NCBI RefSeq assembly: GCF_026013415.1
Contig: NZ_JAPDOK010000001.1
Location: 685,342 to 749,341 of the forward strand
Source of the DNA: Sphingomonas caeni
GTDB lineage: Bacteria > Pseudomonadota > Alphaproteobacteria > Sphingomonadales > Sphingomonadaceae
Direction: 5' to 3'
Length of the DNA stretch: 64,000 bases
Made by a program: the position numbers and the translations under genes. The notes beneath the pieces were generated by a model. It saw only the letters and a program-made list of their open reading frames with translations. It was not told the DNA's origin and searched no databases. This document shows, one piece after another, positions 42,575-50,486 of the stretch (the stretch's first letter is position 1; each line of letters begins with the position of its first letter).

Positions 42575-43857
42575 AGATCCTTCGCCAGCCGCACGCCGGT
42601 GAATTGCCAGCGCTGGTGCGGGTAGAAGAAGTTACGGTAGCTGGGGCGCAAATGGTTTCGCGGGGTGGCGCAGCTGCCGCCGCGCAGTACGAACTGCCCG
42701 CTCATGAACTTGCCATTATACTCGCCGACCGCGCCCTTAGCCGTCTTGAAACCCGGATAAGGGCGGTAGGCGCTGCCGGTCCATTCCCAGACATCGCCGA
42801 AAAAGGCCGGGCCCTCCGCCGCGGGGCGCGGCTCGACCGGGCCGGGGCCATCGAGCTGGTTGCCGCCGAGCGAGTCATGGCCCGCCGCGGCGGCTTCCCA
42901 TTCGGCCTCGGTCGGCAGGCGCGCGCCGGCCCAGGCGGCATAGGCATCGGCCTCGAAGAAGCTGACATGCGTCACCGGCGCTGCGGGATCGATCGGGCGG
43001 CGGCCGTCGAGCCCGAAGCGGGTCCATATTCCCCCCAGCCGCTCCCAATAGAGCGGGGCATGGATGCCGTTCGCCTTGACCCAGGCCCAGCCGTCGCTGA
43101 GCCAGTGGCTTGGGGTCGCATAGCCGCCATCGGCGATGAAGGCCGCCCATTCGCCATTGGTGACGGTGCGGTCGGCGATGGCGTGCGGGGTGAGCAGCGT
43201 CCGGTGGCGAGGGCCTTCGCAGTCGAAGACGAAACTTGACGCGGAAACTGGCGAAGTTGGGGCGGAACAGCCGATTTCCACGAGTCCGATATGGCCTTCC
43301 AGCCAGCCGATCGGGCCCGGCATCGCGACCGGGACCTTCGGGTCGCCGGGCCAAAGCGCTGGCTGCAAAGGATTTTGTGCGAAGAGGTGGAGGATGTCGG
43401 TGAGCAGCAGCTCCTGATGCTGCTCTTCATGGTGACAGCCGAGCTGCACCAAAGTTTGCGCCTCACCCGGGAGATCGGCGAGAACATCCAGCAAGGTGAT
43501 GTCGATCGCCTCGCGATAGCGCAGGATTTCGGCGAGCGACGGACGCGTCAGCATCCCGCGCATCGGGCGCGCATGGCGCTCGCCCTCGGCCTCGTAATAG
43601 CTGTTGAACAGGAACGGCCAACGCGTGTCGAACAGGGCATAGCCGGGGACGAAATCGCGCAGCACGAAGGTTTCGAAGAACCAGCTCGTGTGCGCGAGAT
43701 GCCATTTCGCGGGCGAGGCGTCGTCCATCGACTGGACGCTGGCATCGGCATCCGAAAGCGGGCGCACGAGCTCGCGGCTCAGCGCGCGCACCCGGGCGAA
43801 GCGCTCGGCGAGCGCGGAGACAGCGGGGGCCGACTCTGTTCTCATTATGTTCTCCAT
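42571..43857 (-). CDS. egtB: Ergothioneine biosynthesis sulfoxide synthase EgtB
   Basis: Non-haem iron enzyme that joins hercynine to cysteine or gamma-glutamylcysteine with O2. About 428 residues from the ATG at 43857 (a GTG-type start at 43899 is also in frame). The N-terminal DinB-like domain holds the iron-binding histidines in SPAKWHLAHTSWFFETFVLR and LGCHHEEQHQELLLTDILHL. The C-terminal formylglycine-generating-type domain is complete (VTNGEWAAFIADGGYATPSH, HVSFFEADAYAAWAGARLPT, EAEWEAAAAGHD, GDVWEWTGSAYRPYPGFKTA, RNFFYPHQRWQFTGVRLAKD). Between IGLVEIG and FDCEGPRHR an unusual short Ser/Thr/Pro stretch (CSAPTSPVSASSFV) appears longer than I expect for the family. Next to egtD. Confidence 0.94.
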   Translation of the reverse strand: MENIMRTESAPAVSALAERFARVRALSRELVRPLSDADASVQSMDDASPAKWHLAHTSWFFETFVLRDFVPGYALFDTRWPFLFNSYYEAEGERHARPMRGMLTRPSLAEILRYREAIDITLLDVLADLPGEAQTLVQLGCHHEEQHQELLLTDILHLFAQNPLQPALWPGDPKVPVAMPGPIGWLEGHIGLVEIGCSAPTSPVSASSFVFDCEGPRHRTLLTPHAIADRTVTNGEWAAFIADGGYATPSHWLSDGWAWVKANGIHAPLYWERLGGIWTRFGLDGRRPIDPAAPVTHVSFFEADAYAAWAGARLPTEAEWEAAAAGHDSLGGNQLDGPGPVEPRPAAEGPAFFGDVWEWTGSAYRPYPGFKTAKGAVGEYNGKFMSGQFVLRGGSCATPRNHLRPSYRNFFYPHQRWQFTGVRLAKDL

Positions 43858-43906
43858 ATCGGCTGCGAAACCCTGTTCGTCAACCGCCGGAAGATTCAAA
43901 TATAGG

Positions 43907-44461
43907 TCAGCGCGAGCCGCCGGGAACCCATAGAACCTCGCCTGCTCCGTTTTGGTTCACCGCGCGCGCCGCGACGAACAGGAAATCCGACAGGCGATTC
44001 AAATAGATGAGCACATCGCCGCGCGCTTCCGCGACGACCGCCGACCGTTCGGCGCGCCGCGCGATCGCGCGGGCGAGATGGAGCGCGGCGGCGCCGGGCT
44101 CGCCCGCGGGGAGGACGAAGCTCTTGAGCGGCGCGAGCGCGCCGTTCATCCGGTCGATCGACGCCTCGAGCCATTCGGCCTGGCCCGGGGTGACGCGCAG
44201 CGCATAGCTCTGGTCGCCGTCAAGGGGGGTGGCCAGATCGGCGCCGAGATCGAACAGGTCGTTCTGGATGCGGGCAAGCATTTCATCGAAACTGTCCGAC
44301 CCGGCGAAATGGATGCGCGCGACCCCGATCGCCGAATTGCATTCGTCGACATCGCCGATCGCCGCCATCAGCGGATCGGCCTTCGACACGCGCGATCCGT
44401 CGACGAGCCCGGTGGTGCCGTCGTCGCCGGTGCGGGTGTATATCTTGTTGAGCTTGACCAC
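43907..44461 (-). CDS. Cob(I)yrinic acid a,c-diamide adenosyltransferase (PduO type)
   Basis: Adenosylates cob(I)alamin or its precursor with ATP, needed for coenzyme B12. 184 residues, normal for the PduO/MMAB fold. Motifs: NKIYTRTGDDGTTGLVDGSR (ATP site), MAAIGDVDECNSAIGVARIH, LARIQNDLFDLGADLATPLD, FVLPAGEPGAAALHLARAIA, RRAERSAVVAEARGDVLIYL and NRLSDFLFVAARAVNQ. The acidic and arginine residues of the RRAER segment are catalytic in the family. It lies 3 bp after the HIG1-like gene, so it belongs to the same transcript, upstream of egtB. No B12 riboswitch was found ahead. Confidence 0.94.
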   Translation of the reverse strand: MVKLNKIYTRTGDDGTTGLVDGSRVSKADPLMAAIGDVDECNSAIGVARIHFAGSDSFDEMLARIQNDLFDLGADLATPLDGDQSYALRVTPGQAEWLEASIDRMNGALAPLKSFVLPAGEPGAAALHLARAIARRAERSAVVAEARGDVLIYLNRLSDFLFVAARAVNQNGAGEVLWVPGGSR

Positions 44462-44464
44462 CGC

Positions 44465-44710
44465 CTAGCGATTGGCGCCGGCGGCGAAGAGCAGCAGCGC
44501 AATCACCAGCACCGCGCCGAGCTGGAAATAGATGCGGTACCACATCAGCTTGTTCGACCTGAGCGCGCGCTCGCTGGGGCCCTCGCCTTCGCTCTCGGCC
44601 TCGCCCCTGACCGACTTGGTCATGTTGATGAGGCCCATGATCAGGGTCACGAAGGTCGCGATCATCAGCGCGACGATGAGCAGGACGGCGAACAGGGTCA
44701 TGAAGGACAT
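44465..44710 (-). CDS. HIG1-domain-like twin transmembrane protein
   Basis: 81 residues with two membrane helices (about 4-28 and 60-78) and a charged linker (TKSVRGEAESEGEGPSERAL, then RSNKLMWYRIYFQLGAVLVI). The RSNKLMWYRIYFQ segment before the second helix matches the HIG1/hypoxia-induced fold, which in alphaproteobacteria associates with respiratory complexes. The start (ATG at 44710) abuts gluQRS, whose stop is at 44711. Function here inferred only from the fold. Confidence 0.85.
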   Translation of the reverse strand: MSFMTLFAVLLIVALMIATFVTLIMGLINMTKSVRGEAESEGEGPSERALRSNKLMWYRIYFQLGAVLVIALLLFAAGANR

Positions 44711-45673
44711 CTAGTCCTTTGCGAGGGCGATTCCAACGGGGAGCTGGCCGGCGCGCAGGCGATCGGCGAGCGCGCGGCCATCCTCGCCCGCGAGGCGCAT
44801 CGCCTCGAGCGTGGGCGCGCCGTGGCGCTTGGCGAGGCGGCTGCCGTCGGCGGCGGCGAGCAGGGCGTGGTGGCGGTATTCGGGGGTGGCGAGATCGAGG
44901 AGATGCTGGAGGAGGCGATGGACATGCGTCGCCTCGAACAGGTCCCTGCCACGGACGACATGGGTGACGTGCTGCGCGGCGTCGTCGAGGGTGACGGCGA
45001 GGTGATAGGAGGCGGGAGCGTCCTTGCGGGCGAGGACGACATCGTCGTGGAGGTGGGGGGTGGCGGATTGCCAGCCGGCAAAGGCGTCGTGCCACCAAAG
45101 TCCCTCTCCCCCTGGGGGAGAGGGAGGGAGCGGCGGAGCCGCGGAAGGGTGAGGGCTTGTGGGACTCAGGCCCTCACCCTTCCCACTCGCTTCGCGAGCG
45201 GGCCCCTTCCCTCTTCCCTTCAGGGAGAGGGAGTTTAGGGCGCCTGCCACATCCAGCCGCCAGCAATGCGGCTTGCTCAGGTCCGGCGCTTCCAGCCCCC
45301 GGCACGTCCCCGGATAGGCCGCCCCTTCCGCCCCATGCGGCGCGCTCAGGCTCGCCGCGATGTCGGCCCTCGTGCAGAAGCAGGGGTAGAGCAGGCCCAT
45401 CGCCTTCAGCCCGCCGAGGGCGGCGTCGTAAAGCGCGAGGCGTTCGGACTGGAAGACGACGTCGCCGTCCCACGCCAGCCCCAGCCATTCGAGGTCCGCC
45501 AGGATCGCCGCCACATGCTCGGGCCGCGAGCGCGTGCCGTCGATATCCTCGATCCGCAGCAGGAAGGCGCCGCCATGCGCGCGGGCGAAGTCGTGCGCCT
45601 GGATCGCCGACCAGGCATGACCCAGGTGCAGCCGCCCCGTCGGACTTGGCGCGAATCGCGTAGTGACTCTCAT
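44711..45673 (-). CDS. gluQRS: Glutamyl-Q tRNA(Asp) synthetase with an in-frame repeat insertion
   Basis: Attaches glutamate to queuosine in tRNA-Asp, a GluRS-like enzyme without the anticodon domain. The catalytic fold is intact: TRFAPSPTGRLHLGHAWSAI with the HxGH motif, AFLLRIEDIDGTRSRPEHVA, a zinc-site-like YPCFCTRADIAAS plus YPGTCRGLE, the HVVRGRDLFEATHVHRLLQH segment, and the KMSKS-like DGSRLAKRHGAP. Residues 147-192 (starting LSLKGRGKGPAREASGKGEG) are encoded by a multi-hairpin GC-rich repeat also present at 27.6 kb and are not family sequence. The reading frame runs through it without a stop, giving 320 residues against about 280-290 normally. Start ATG at 45673. A queuosine-precursor transporter is encoded at 34.9 kb. 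Confidence 0.93.
   Translation of the reverse strand: MRVTTRFAPSPTGRLHLGHAWSAIQAHDFARAHGGAFLLRIEDIDGTRSRPEHVAAILADLEWLGLAWDGDVVFQSERLALYDAALGGLKAMGLLYPCFCTRADIAASLSAPHGAEGAAYPGTCRGLEAPDLSKPHCWRLDVAGALNSLSLKGRGKGPAREASGKGEGLSPTSPHPSAAPPLPPSPPGGEGLWWHDAFAGWQSATPHLHDDVVLARKDAPASYHLAVTLDDAAQHVTHVVRGRDLFEATHVHRLLQHLLDLATPEYRHHALLAAADGSRLAKRHGAPTLEAMRLAGEDGRALADRLRAGQLPVGIALAKD
45099..45236. repeat. Multi-hairpin GC-rich repeat element (CCCTCTCC family), copy 2, inside gluQRS
   Basis: Same hairpin order as at 27614-27743: CCCTCTCC/GGAGAGGG, GCGGCGGA/CCGC, AGGGTGAGGG/CCCTCACCCT, CACTCGC/GCGAGCG, CCCTCTTCCC/GGGAGAGGG, ending GAGTTTA. Its length is a multiple of three within the gene and it has no stop in the gluQRS frame. 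Confidence 0.88.
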
Positions 45674-45771
45674 GAAACTGGCCCTTGACCGCGAGTCGCG
45701 CGCTGTGCTGTCATGACAGCGTCACGCTTCCTGGCGAAAGGCGGACACACGCAAATGGGGCGAGGGAGCGC

Positions 45772-46338
45772 ATGTATCATCCCGATCTGATCCGCCATCC
45801 GGACAGCTGTCCCGCGCTCGTTCTCAATGCCGACTATACTCCGCTGAGCTATTATCCGTTGAGCGTCTGGCCCTGGCAGACCGCGGTCAAGGCCTTGTTC
45901 CTCGAGCGCGTCGATGTAGTGAACTTCTACGAACGCGAAATCCGAAGTCCCAGCGCGAGGCTGAAGCTTCCTTCGGTCATCGCGCTCAAACAATATGTGA
46001 AGCCCTCTCAATTCCCTGCCTTTACCCGGTTCAACCTCTTCCTCCGCGACAAATTTTGCTGCCAATATTGCGGCTCTCCCAAGGACCTGACCTTCGATCA
46101 TGTCATCCCGCGGGCGCAAGGCGGGCGCACCACCTGGGAAAATGTCGCCACTGCCTGCGCGCCGTGCAACCTGAAGAAGGGCGGGCGCACGCCCCGGCAA
46201 GCCGCGATGCCGCTCCACGTCGAGCCGATCCGCCCGACCAGCTGGCAGCTCCAGGACCATGGCCGCCGCTTCCCGCCGAACCATCTCCACGAGACCTGGC
46301 GCGACTGGCTCTATTGGGACGTCGAACTGGAGGCCTAG
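45772..46338 (+). CDS. HNH endonuclease family protein
   Basis: 188-residue protein from the ATG at 45772 (MYHPDLIRHPDS), with CGAGGGAG upstream. The N-terminal half has LVLNADYTPLSYYPLSVWPW and QTAVKALFLERVDVVNFYER, and the HNH core is FCCQYCGSPKDLTFDHVIPR, then GGRTTWENVATACAPCNLKK with the zinc cysteines (CQYC, CAPC) and the catalytic His in FDHVIPR. This stand-alone form is common and highly conserved in alphaproteobacteria, which suggests a housekeeping role in DNA or RNA metabolism more than a mobile nuclease; that is inference. Divergent from gluQRS. Confidence 0.92.
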   Translation: MYHPDLIRHPDSCPALVLNADYTPLSYYPLSVWPWQTAVKALFLERVDVVNFYEREIRSPSARLKLPSVIALKQYVKPSQFPAFTRFNLFLRDKFCCQYCGSPKDLTFDHVIPRAQGGRTTWENVATACAPCNLKKGGRTPRQAAMPLHVEPIRPTSWQLQDHGRRFPPNHLHETWRDWLYWDVELEA

Positions 46339-46357
46339 CCCGCGCGAAGCGCGATCT

Positions 46358-46433
46358 CCTCTTCCTTTGCGTCTTCGTGCCTTTGCGGAATCAAATTTCT
46401 TTTCCGCGAAGACGCAAAGACGCGAAGAGGAAG
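46358..46433. repeat. Imperfect inverted repeat of the CGCAAAG/CGAAGAGG family
   Basis: CCTCTTCCTTTGCGTCTTCG plus TGCCTTTGCGGA faces TCCGCGAAGACGCAAAGACG plus CGAAGAGG around an AT-rich centre (AATCAAATTTCTTT). It fills the gap between the HNH and beta-lactamase-like genes. The same CACAAAGACGCAAAGCCACGAAGAG wording reappears inside the palindrome at 53.2 kb. Confidence 0.75.
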
Positions 46434-46496
46434 AAAGATTCTTGCGCCTTCGGCGCGGGTTGGGGCTAAGTTCGCCCGAAATTCCGGGAGCGGAGC

Positions 46497-48083
46497 ATGA
46501 GCGGATTCCAGGTCGATCGTAGGAGGGCGCTGGCGCTGTCGCTGGGGAGCGCGGCGGCGCTTGCGGTGCCCGGCTGGGCGTGGGCGGCCGATCTCGGCGA
46601 GGCGGAGATCGACGCGATCGTGCAGCCCTTCATGGACGCGTTCGAGACGCCGGGGATCGCGGTGGCGATCGTGCGGCCGGGCAGACCAGCCTTCGTCAAG
46701 GGCTATGGCGTGCGGACGCTCGGCAAGCCGGCGCCGGTCGATGTCCATACGCGGTTCGGCATCGCCTCGCACAGCAAGGCCTTCACCGCCGCCGCGCTGG
46801 CGCTGCTGGTCGACGAGGGGAAGCTCGGCTGGGAAGATCCGGTGGTGAAGCATCTGCCCGAATTCCGGATGTACGACCCCGCGGTCACCGCGATGATGAC
46901 GGTGCGCGACCTGCTGGTGCATCGCAGCGGACTGCCGCTCGGCGCGGGGGACCTGATGTTCTTCCCGACGAGCAGCCATGTCGCCGGGGACGTGCTCAAG
47001 GCACTGCCCTATCTCAAGCCGGTGCGCGGATTCCGTGCGGGCTATGATTACGACAATATCCTGTATCTCGTCGCGGGCGTGCTGACCGAGCGCGTCGCGG
47101 GGATGAGCTGGCAGCAGTTCGTCGCGGCGCGGCTGATGGCGCCGCTCGGGATGGACGATGCAGTGCCCTCGCGTTCGTGGCTCAAGACCGACAATGTCGC
47201 GGGGCGCCACGCGCGGCTCGGGCCGCCGGTGCGCGGGATCGGCAAGCTCGAGCTGGTCCAGCCCGACGAGGGGCCGATGGTCGACGCGGCGGGCGGGATC
47301 AACGCCAGCGTGACCGACATGGCGAAATGGCTGCAGGTCCAGCTCGCGGGGGGCAAGCTGCCCGACGGCAAGCCGCTCTGGTCGCCGGCGCAGGCCAAGG
47401 AGATGTGGGCGCCGCAGACGATCACCGCGTCGAGCGACGGGCCGACCGCTGACAATCCGACCCGGGCGATCCTCCAGGCCTATGCTTTGGGCTGGTTCGT
47501 GCAGGACTATCGCGGCCTCAGGATGATCCAGCATAGCGGCGGGCTTTCGGGGCAGGTGACCTATTCGGGGTTGTTGCCGTCGCGGGGCATCGGCGTGTCG
47601 GTGTTCAGCAATGTCGAGGAGGGCGTCTCCTCGGCGATCCGCAACGCGATCCTCGACCGGCTGATCGACGCGCCCGCATTCGACTGGGTCGCGGCGTACC
47701 GGACGCGCGTGCAGAATGCGCAGAAGGAGGCGCTGGCCTCGGTGAGCGGGGGCGTGGACACCGCACCCGCGGGCGGCCCCACGCTGCCGCTCGCAGCCTA
47801 TACGGGGCGCTATCGCGATCCCTGGTATGGCGATGTCGTGGTGAGCGCGAAATCGGGCAAGCTCTGGATCGACTTCACCCCGACCCCGGTGTTCAAGAGC
47901 GTGCTCGATCCCTGGGGGCCCGACACGTTCCGCACCCGCTTCGCCAAGGATGCGGGGGAAGATGCCGTGGTGACCTTCAAGGTGGCGAACGGGGCGGTCA
48001 CGGGGATCACGATGAAGGCGCTCTCGCCGCTCGCCGACTTCAGCTATGACTATCAGCATCTCGATTTCGTGCCGGTGCGCTGA
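46497..48083 (+). CDS. Serine hydrolase, beta-lactamase/class C PBP-like, Tat-exported
   Basis: 528 residues. Twin-arginine-type signal (VDRRRALALSLGSAAALAVP). The serine beta-lactamase fold has the SxxK nucleophile motif at Ser91-His-Ser-Lys94 (FGIASHSKAFTAAALALLVD), the Tyr-x-Asn motif in GYDYDNILYLVAGVLTERVA, and an HSGG motif (IQHSGGLSGQVTYSGLLPSR) in the place of KTG. A C-terminal DUF3471-like lipocalin-type beta domain follows (LAAYTGRYRDPWYGDVVVSA). Members act as esterases, peptidases or D-amino-peptidases; beta-lactam hydrolysis is possible but not implied. Single-gene transcript. Confidence 0.88.
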   Translation: MSGFQVDRRRALALSLGSAAALAVPGWAWAADLGEAEIDAIVQPFMDAFETPGIAVAIVRPGRPAFVKGYGVRTLGKPAPVDVHTRFGIASHSKAFTAAALALLVDEGKLGWEDPVVKHLPEFRMYDPAVTAMMTVRDLLVHRSGLPLGAGDLMFFPTSSHVAGDVLKALPYLKPVRGFRAGYDYDNILYLVAGVLTERVAGMSWQQFVAARLMAPLGMDDAVPSRSWLKTDNVAGRHARLGPPVRGIGKLELVQPDEGPMVDAAGGINASVTDMAKWLQVQLAGGKLPDGKPLWSPAQAKEMWAPQTITASSDGPTADNPTRAILQAYALGWFVQDYRGLRMIQHSGGLSGQVTYSGLLPSRGIGVSVFSNVEEGVSSAIRNAILDRLIDAPAFDWVAAYRTRVQNAQKEALASVSGGVDTAPAGGPTLPLAAYTGRYRDPWYGDVVVSAKSGKLWIDFTPTPVFKSVLDPWGPDTFRTRFAKDAGEDAVVTFKVANGAVTGITMKALSPLADFSYDYQHLDFVPVR

Positions 48084-48189
48084 CGCCCCTACGCCGAACG
48101 CCCGAATTGGCGCGACCAGCGGAGCAGGCTAGGATTGCGGGAACGGGGCCGGTGTGTATTATTCACACAACACAGTAGTTTGAGCGCGG

Positions 48190-50445
48190 ATGGCGAACGA
48201 CGACGATTTTGAACGGCGCTTTCCGCTGCGGAGACCCCCTCCGGAGGCGGAGCCCGCGCCGCGTCCGGCGGCGTCGCAGGGCTGGACCGCGAAGAGCCAG
48301 TCGCGGATCAAGGATCTGCTCGATACGCTCGAGCTGAGCGGCGGCCTTCCGCCGCCCAATGCACGCACCGAAGCGCCGCGCCAGCGCGCCGCGTCGCCGC
48401 CCCCACCCCCGCCGCCGCTCGAATTGGCCGAGCCAGTGGCGGCGGGGCCCTATACCAGCAACCTGCCCGTCCTCTATCGCCCGAGCCTGTGGAAATGGGT
48501 GGGGCGCGGGCTGGGGGCGTTCACCTTCCTCTTCATCCTCGCGGTCGGCTGGCTGGCGCTCACCGCGCCGCTGTCCAAGTCGCTCCAGCCGCCCGCGCCG
48601 CCCTCGATCGAGCTGCGATCTGCCGAAGGGACGCCGATCGCGCGGCGGGGCGCGGTGATCGGCGAACCGATCAAGCCGGACGAGCTGCGCAAGCTGCCCG
48701 ACTATGTCCGCAACGCCTTTGTCGCGATCGAGGACCGGCGCTTCTACAGCCATTGGGGGGTCGATCCGCGCGGGATCACGCGCGCGCTGGTCAACAATGT
48801 CAGCGGCGGCGGGCGCTCGCAGGGCGGCAGCACGATCACCCAGCAGCTCGCCAAGAACGCCTTTCTCAACGCCGACCGCACCGCGACACGCAAGTTTCAG
48901 GAGGTGCTGATCGCCTTCTGGCTCGAGGCGTGGCTGACCAAGGACGATATTCTCTCGCGCTATCTCAGCTACGTCTATTTCGGCGACAATGTGTATGGGC
49001 TGCGCGCCGCCGCGCAGCATTATTTCAGCTGCACGCCCGACAAGTTGACGATCAGCCAGGCGACGATGCTCGCGGGGCTGGTGCAGGCGCCGAGCCGGCT
49101 CGCGCCCACCGGCAATCTGAGAGGGGCGCAGGCGCGGCAGAAGCTGGTGATCGCGGCGATGGTCGATAGCGGGCTGCTCGGCAAGGCGGAGGCGAGCGAA
49201 ATCCGGCTCGCGACGCTGAAGCTCGACCGCGTCAAGCAGCTGCCCAACGGAGGCTATTTCGCCGATTGGGTGCTGCCCCAGGCGCGCGACCGCGCGGGCG
49301 AGATCGCGACCCAGCAGGTCGTCGAGACCACGCTCGAGATCAAGGCGCAGCGCGCGGCCGAGCGCGCGGTGCGCAATGCCGGGCTGCGCAGGTCGCAGAT
49401 CGCGCTCGTCGCGATGCATCCCGACGGGCGCGTGGTCGCGATGGTGGGCGGGACCAACTATGCCGCCAGCCCCTTCAACCGCGCTACCCAAGCGCGGCGC
49501 CAGCCGGGATCGACCTTCAAGCTGTTCGTCTATCTCGCGGCGCTGCGCGACGGGATGACGCCGGACACGATCGTCCAGGATACGCCCGTCAGCTTCGGCG
49601 GCTGGTCGCCCGAGAACCATAATGGCAAATATTCGGGGCCGATCACGCTGCGCCAGGCCTTTGCCAAATCGAGCAACGTGGTCGCGGCGCGGCTGACGCG
49701 CGAGCTGGGCGTCGCGGCGGTCACGCGCGAGGCGCGCAACCTCGGCATCTCGACGCCGATCGGCAACGATGCGGCGATCGCGCTGGGCACCTCGACCGGC
49801 TCGCTGCTCGAGATCACCGCCGCCTATGCCTCGATCGCTGCGGGCACATATCCGGTGCGGCCGCGCGGCCTGTTCGACACGGACGATCAGGGCTGGTTCG
49901 GCGCGCCGAGCAAATTCGACCGGCGGACGCTGACGGCGATGCAATCGATGCTCCAGTCGGTGGTCGAATCGGGGACGGGCACGGGGGCCCGGCTCTCGAT
50001 CGACGTCTTCGGCAAGACCGGGACGACGCAGGACAATCGCGACGCCTTGTTCATCGGCTATGCCGGCGATCTGGTGGTCGGCGTGTGGGTGGGCAATGAC
50101 GACAATTCACCCAGCCCGGGGCTTGCGGGAAGCGGGCTGCCGGTGCGGGTGTGGCGCGACTTCATGACGAGCGCGCTCAACGTGCCCGTCGCGCGCGAAC
50201 CCGCGCCGGTGGAGAATCTGATCGACGATAATGGCTCGGTCGGGCTCGACGATGTGCCCGAGCTGATCTCCAAGGCGCTGGGCGACGGCAAGGTGGAGAC
50301 CGAGGTCGAGACCGACGGGCCGCCGGACGCGCCCAGCCCCGACGCGCCGCGCCGCCGCGAGGACGCGACCGTGCCGCAGGGGCCGCGGATCGAGACCCGG
50401 GTCGAGCGGCCACCGTCTCGTCCCAAGACCAACGAGGGCAATTAG
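48190..50445 (+). CDS. Bifunctional penicillin-binding protein (GT51 transglycosylase + transpeptidase)
   Basis: Builds and crosslinks peptidoglycan at the inner-membrane outer face. 751 residues. A Pro-rich cytoplasmic tail (1-105; Pro-rich at 69-80) precedes one membrane anchor (about 108-126). The GT51 domain has the catalytic Glu181 in VAIEDRRFYSHWGVDPRGIT, QGGSTITQQLAKNAFL (211-226) and a second-Glu region. The transpeptidase has the nucleophile Ser441 (GSTFKLF), SSN at 494-496 and KTGTT at 609-613. An acidic Pro/Asp-rich tail follows (about 690-751). The architecture fits the PBP1A/PbpC class common in alphaproteobacteria. Starts 106 bp after the serine hydrolase gene. Confidence 0.94.
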   Translation: MANDDDFERRFPLRRPPPEAEPAPRPAASQGWTAKSQSRIKDLLDTLELSGGLPPPNARTEAPRQRAASPPPPPPPLELAEPVAAGPYTSNLPVLYRPSLWKWVGRGLGAFTFLFILAVGWLALTAPLSKSLQPPAPPSIELRSAEGTPIARRGAVIGEPIKPDELRKLPDYVRNAFVAIEDRRFYSHWGVDPRGITRALVNNVSGGGRSQGGSTITQQLAKNAFLNADRTATRKFQEVLIAFWLEAWLTKDDILSRYLSYVYFGDNVYGLRAAAQHYFSCTPDKLTISQATMLAGLVQAPSRLAPTGNLRGAQARQKLVIAAMVDSGLLGKAEASEIRLATLKLDRVKQLPNGGYFADWVLPQARDRAGEIATQQVVETTLEIKAQRAAERAVRNAGLRRSQIALVAMHPDGRVVAMVGGTNYAASPFNRATQARRQPGSTFKLFVYLAALRDGMTPDTIVQDTPVSFGGWSPENHNGKYSGPITLRQAFAKSSNVVAARLTRELGVAAVTREARNLGISTPIGNDAAIALGTSTGSLLEITAAYASIAAGTYPVRPRGLFDTDDQGWFGAPSKFDRRTLTAMQSMLQSVVESGTGTGARLSIDVFGKTGTTQDNRDALFIGYAGDLVVGVWVGNDDNSPSPGLAGSGLPVRVWRDFMTSALNVPVAREPAPVENLIDDNGSVGLDDVPELISKALGDGKVETEVETDGPPDAPSPDAPRRREDATVPQGPRIETRVERPPSRPKTNEGN

Positions 50446-50486
50446 GCGCGGTTGACCTTGGCGCGCGAGCGCCGCAAGGGCTCCGC

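Noticed and set aside
45772..46338. The HNH nuclease as part of a mobile intron or restriction system
   Set aside because: It is a full stand-alone gene with normal local composition and housekeeping-type neighbours; no intron structure or methyltransferase is adjacent.
46497..48083. Calling the serine hydrolase an AmpC beta-lactamase
   Set aside because: SxxK and YxN are present but the third motif is HSGG in place of KTG, and a C-terminal lipocalin-like domain is added; this fits the esterase/peptidase-like group more than true AmpC.
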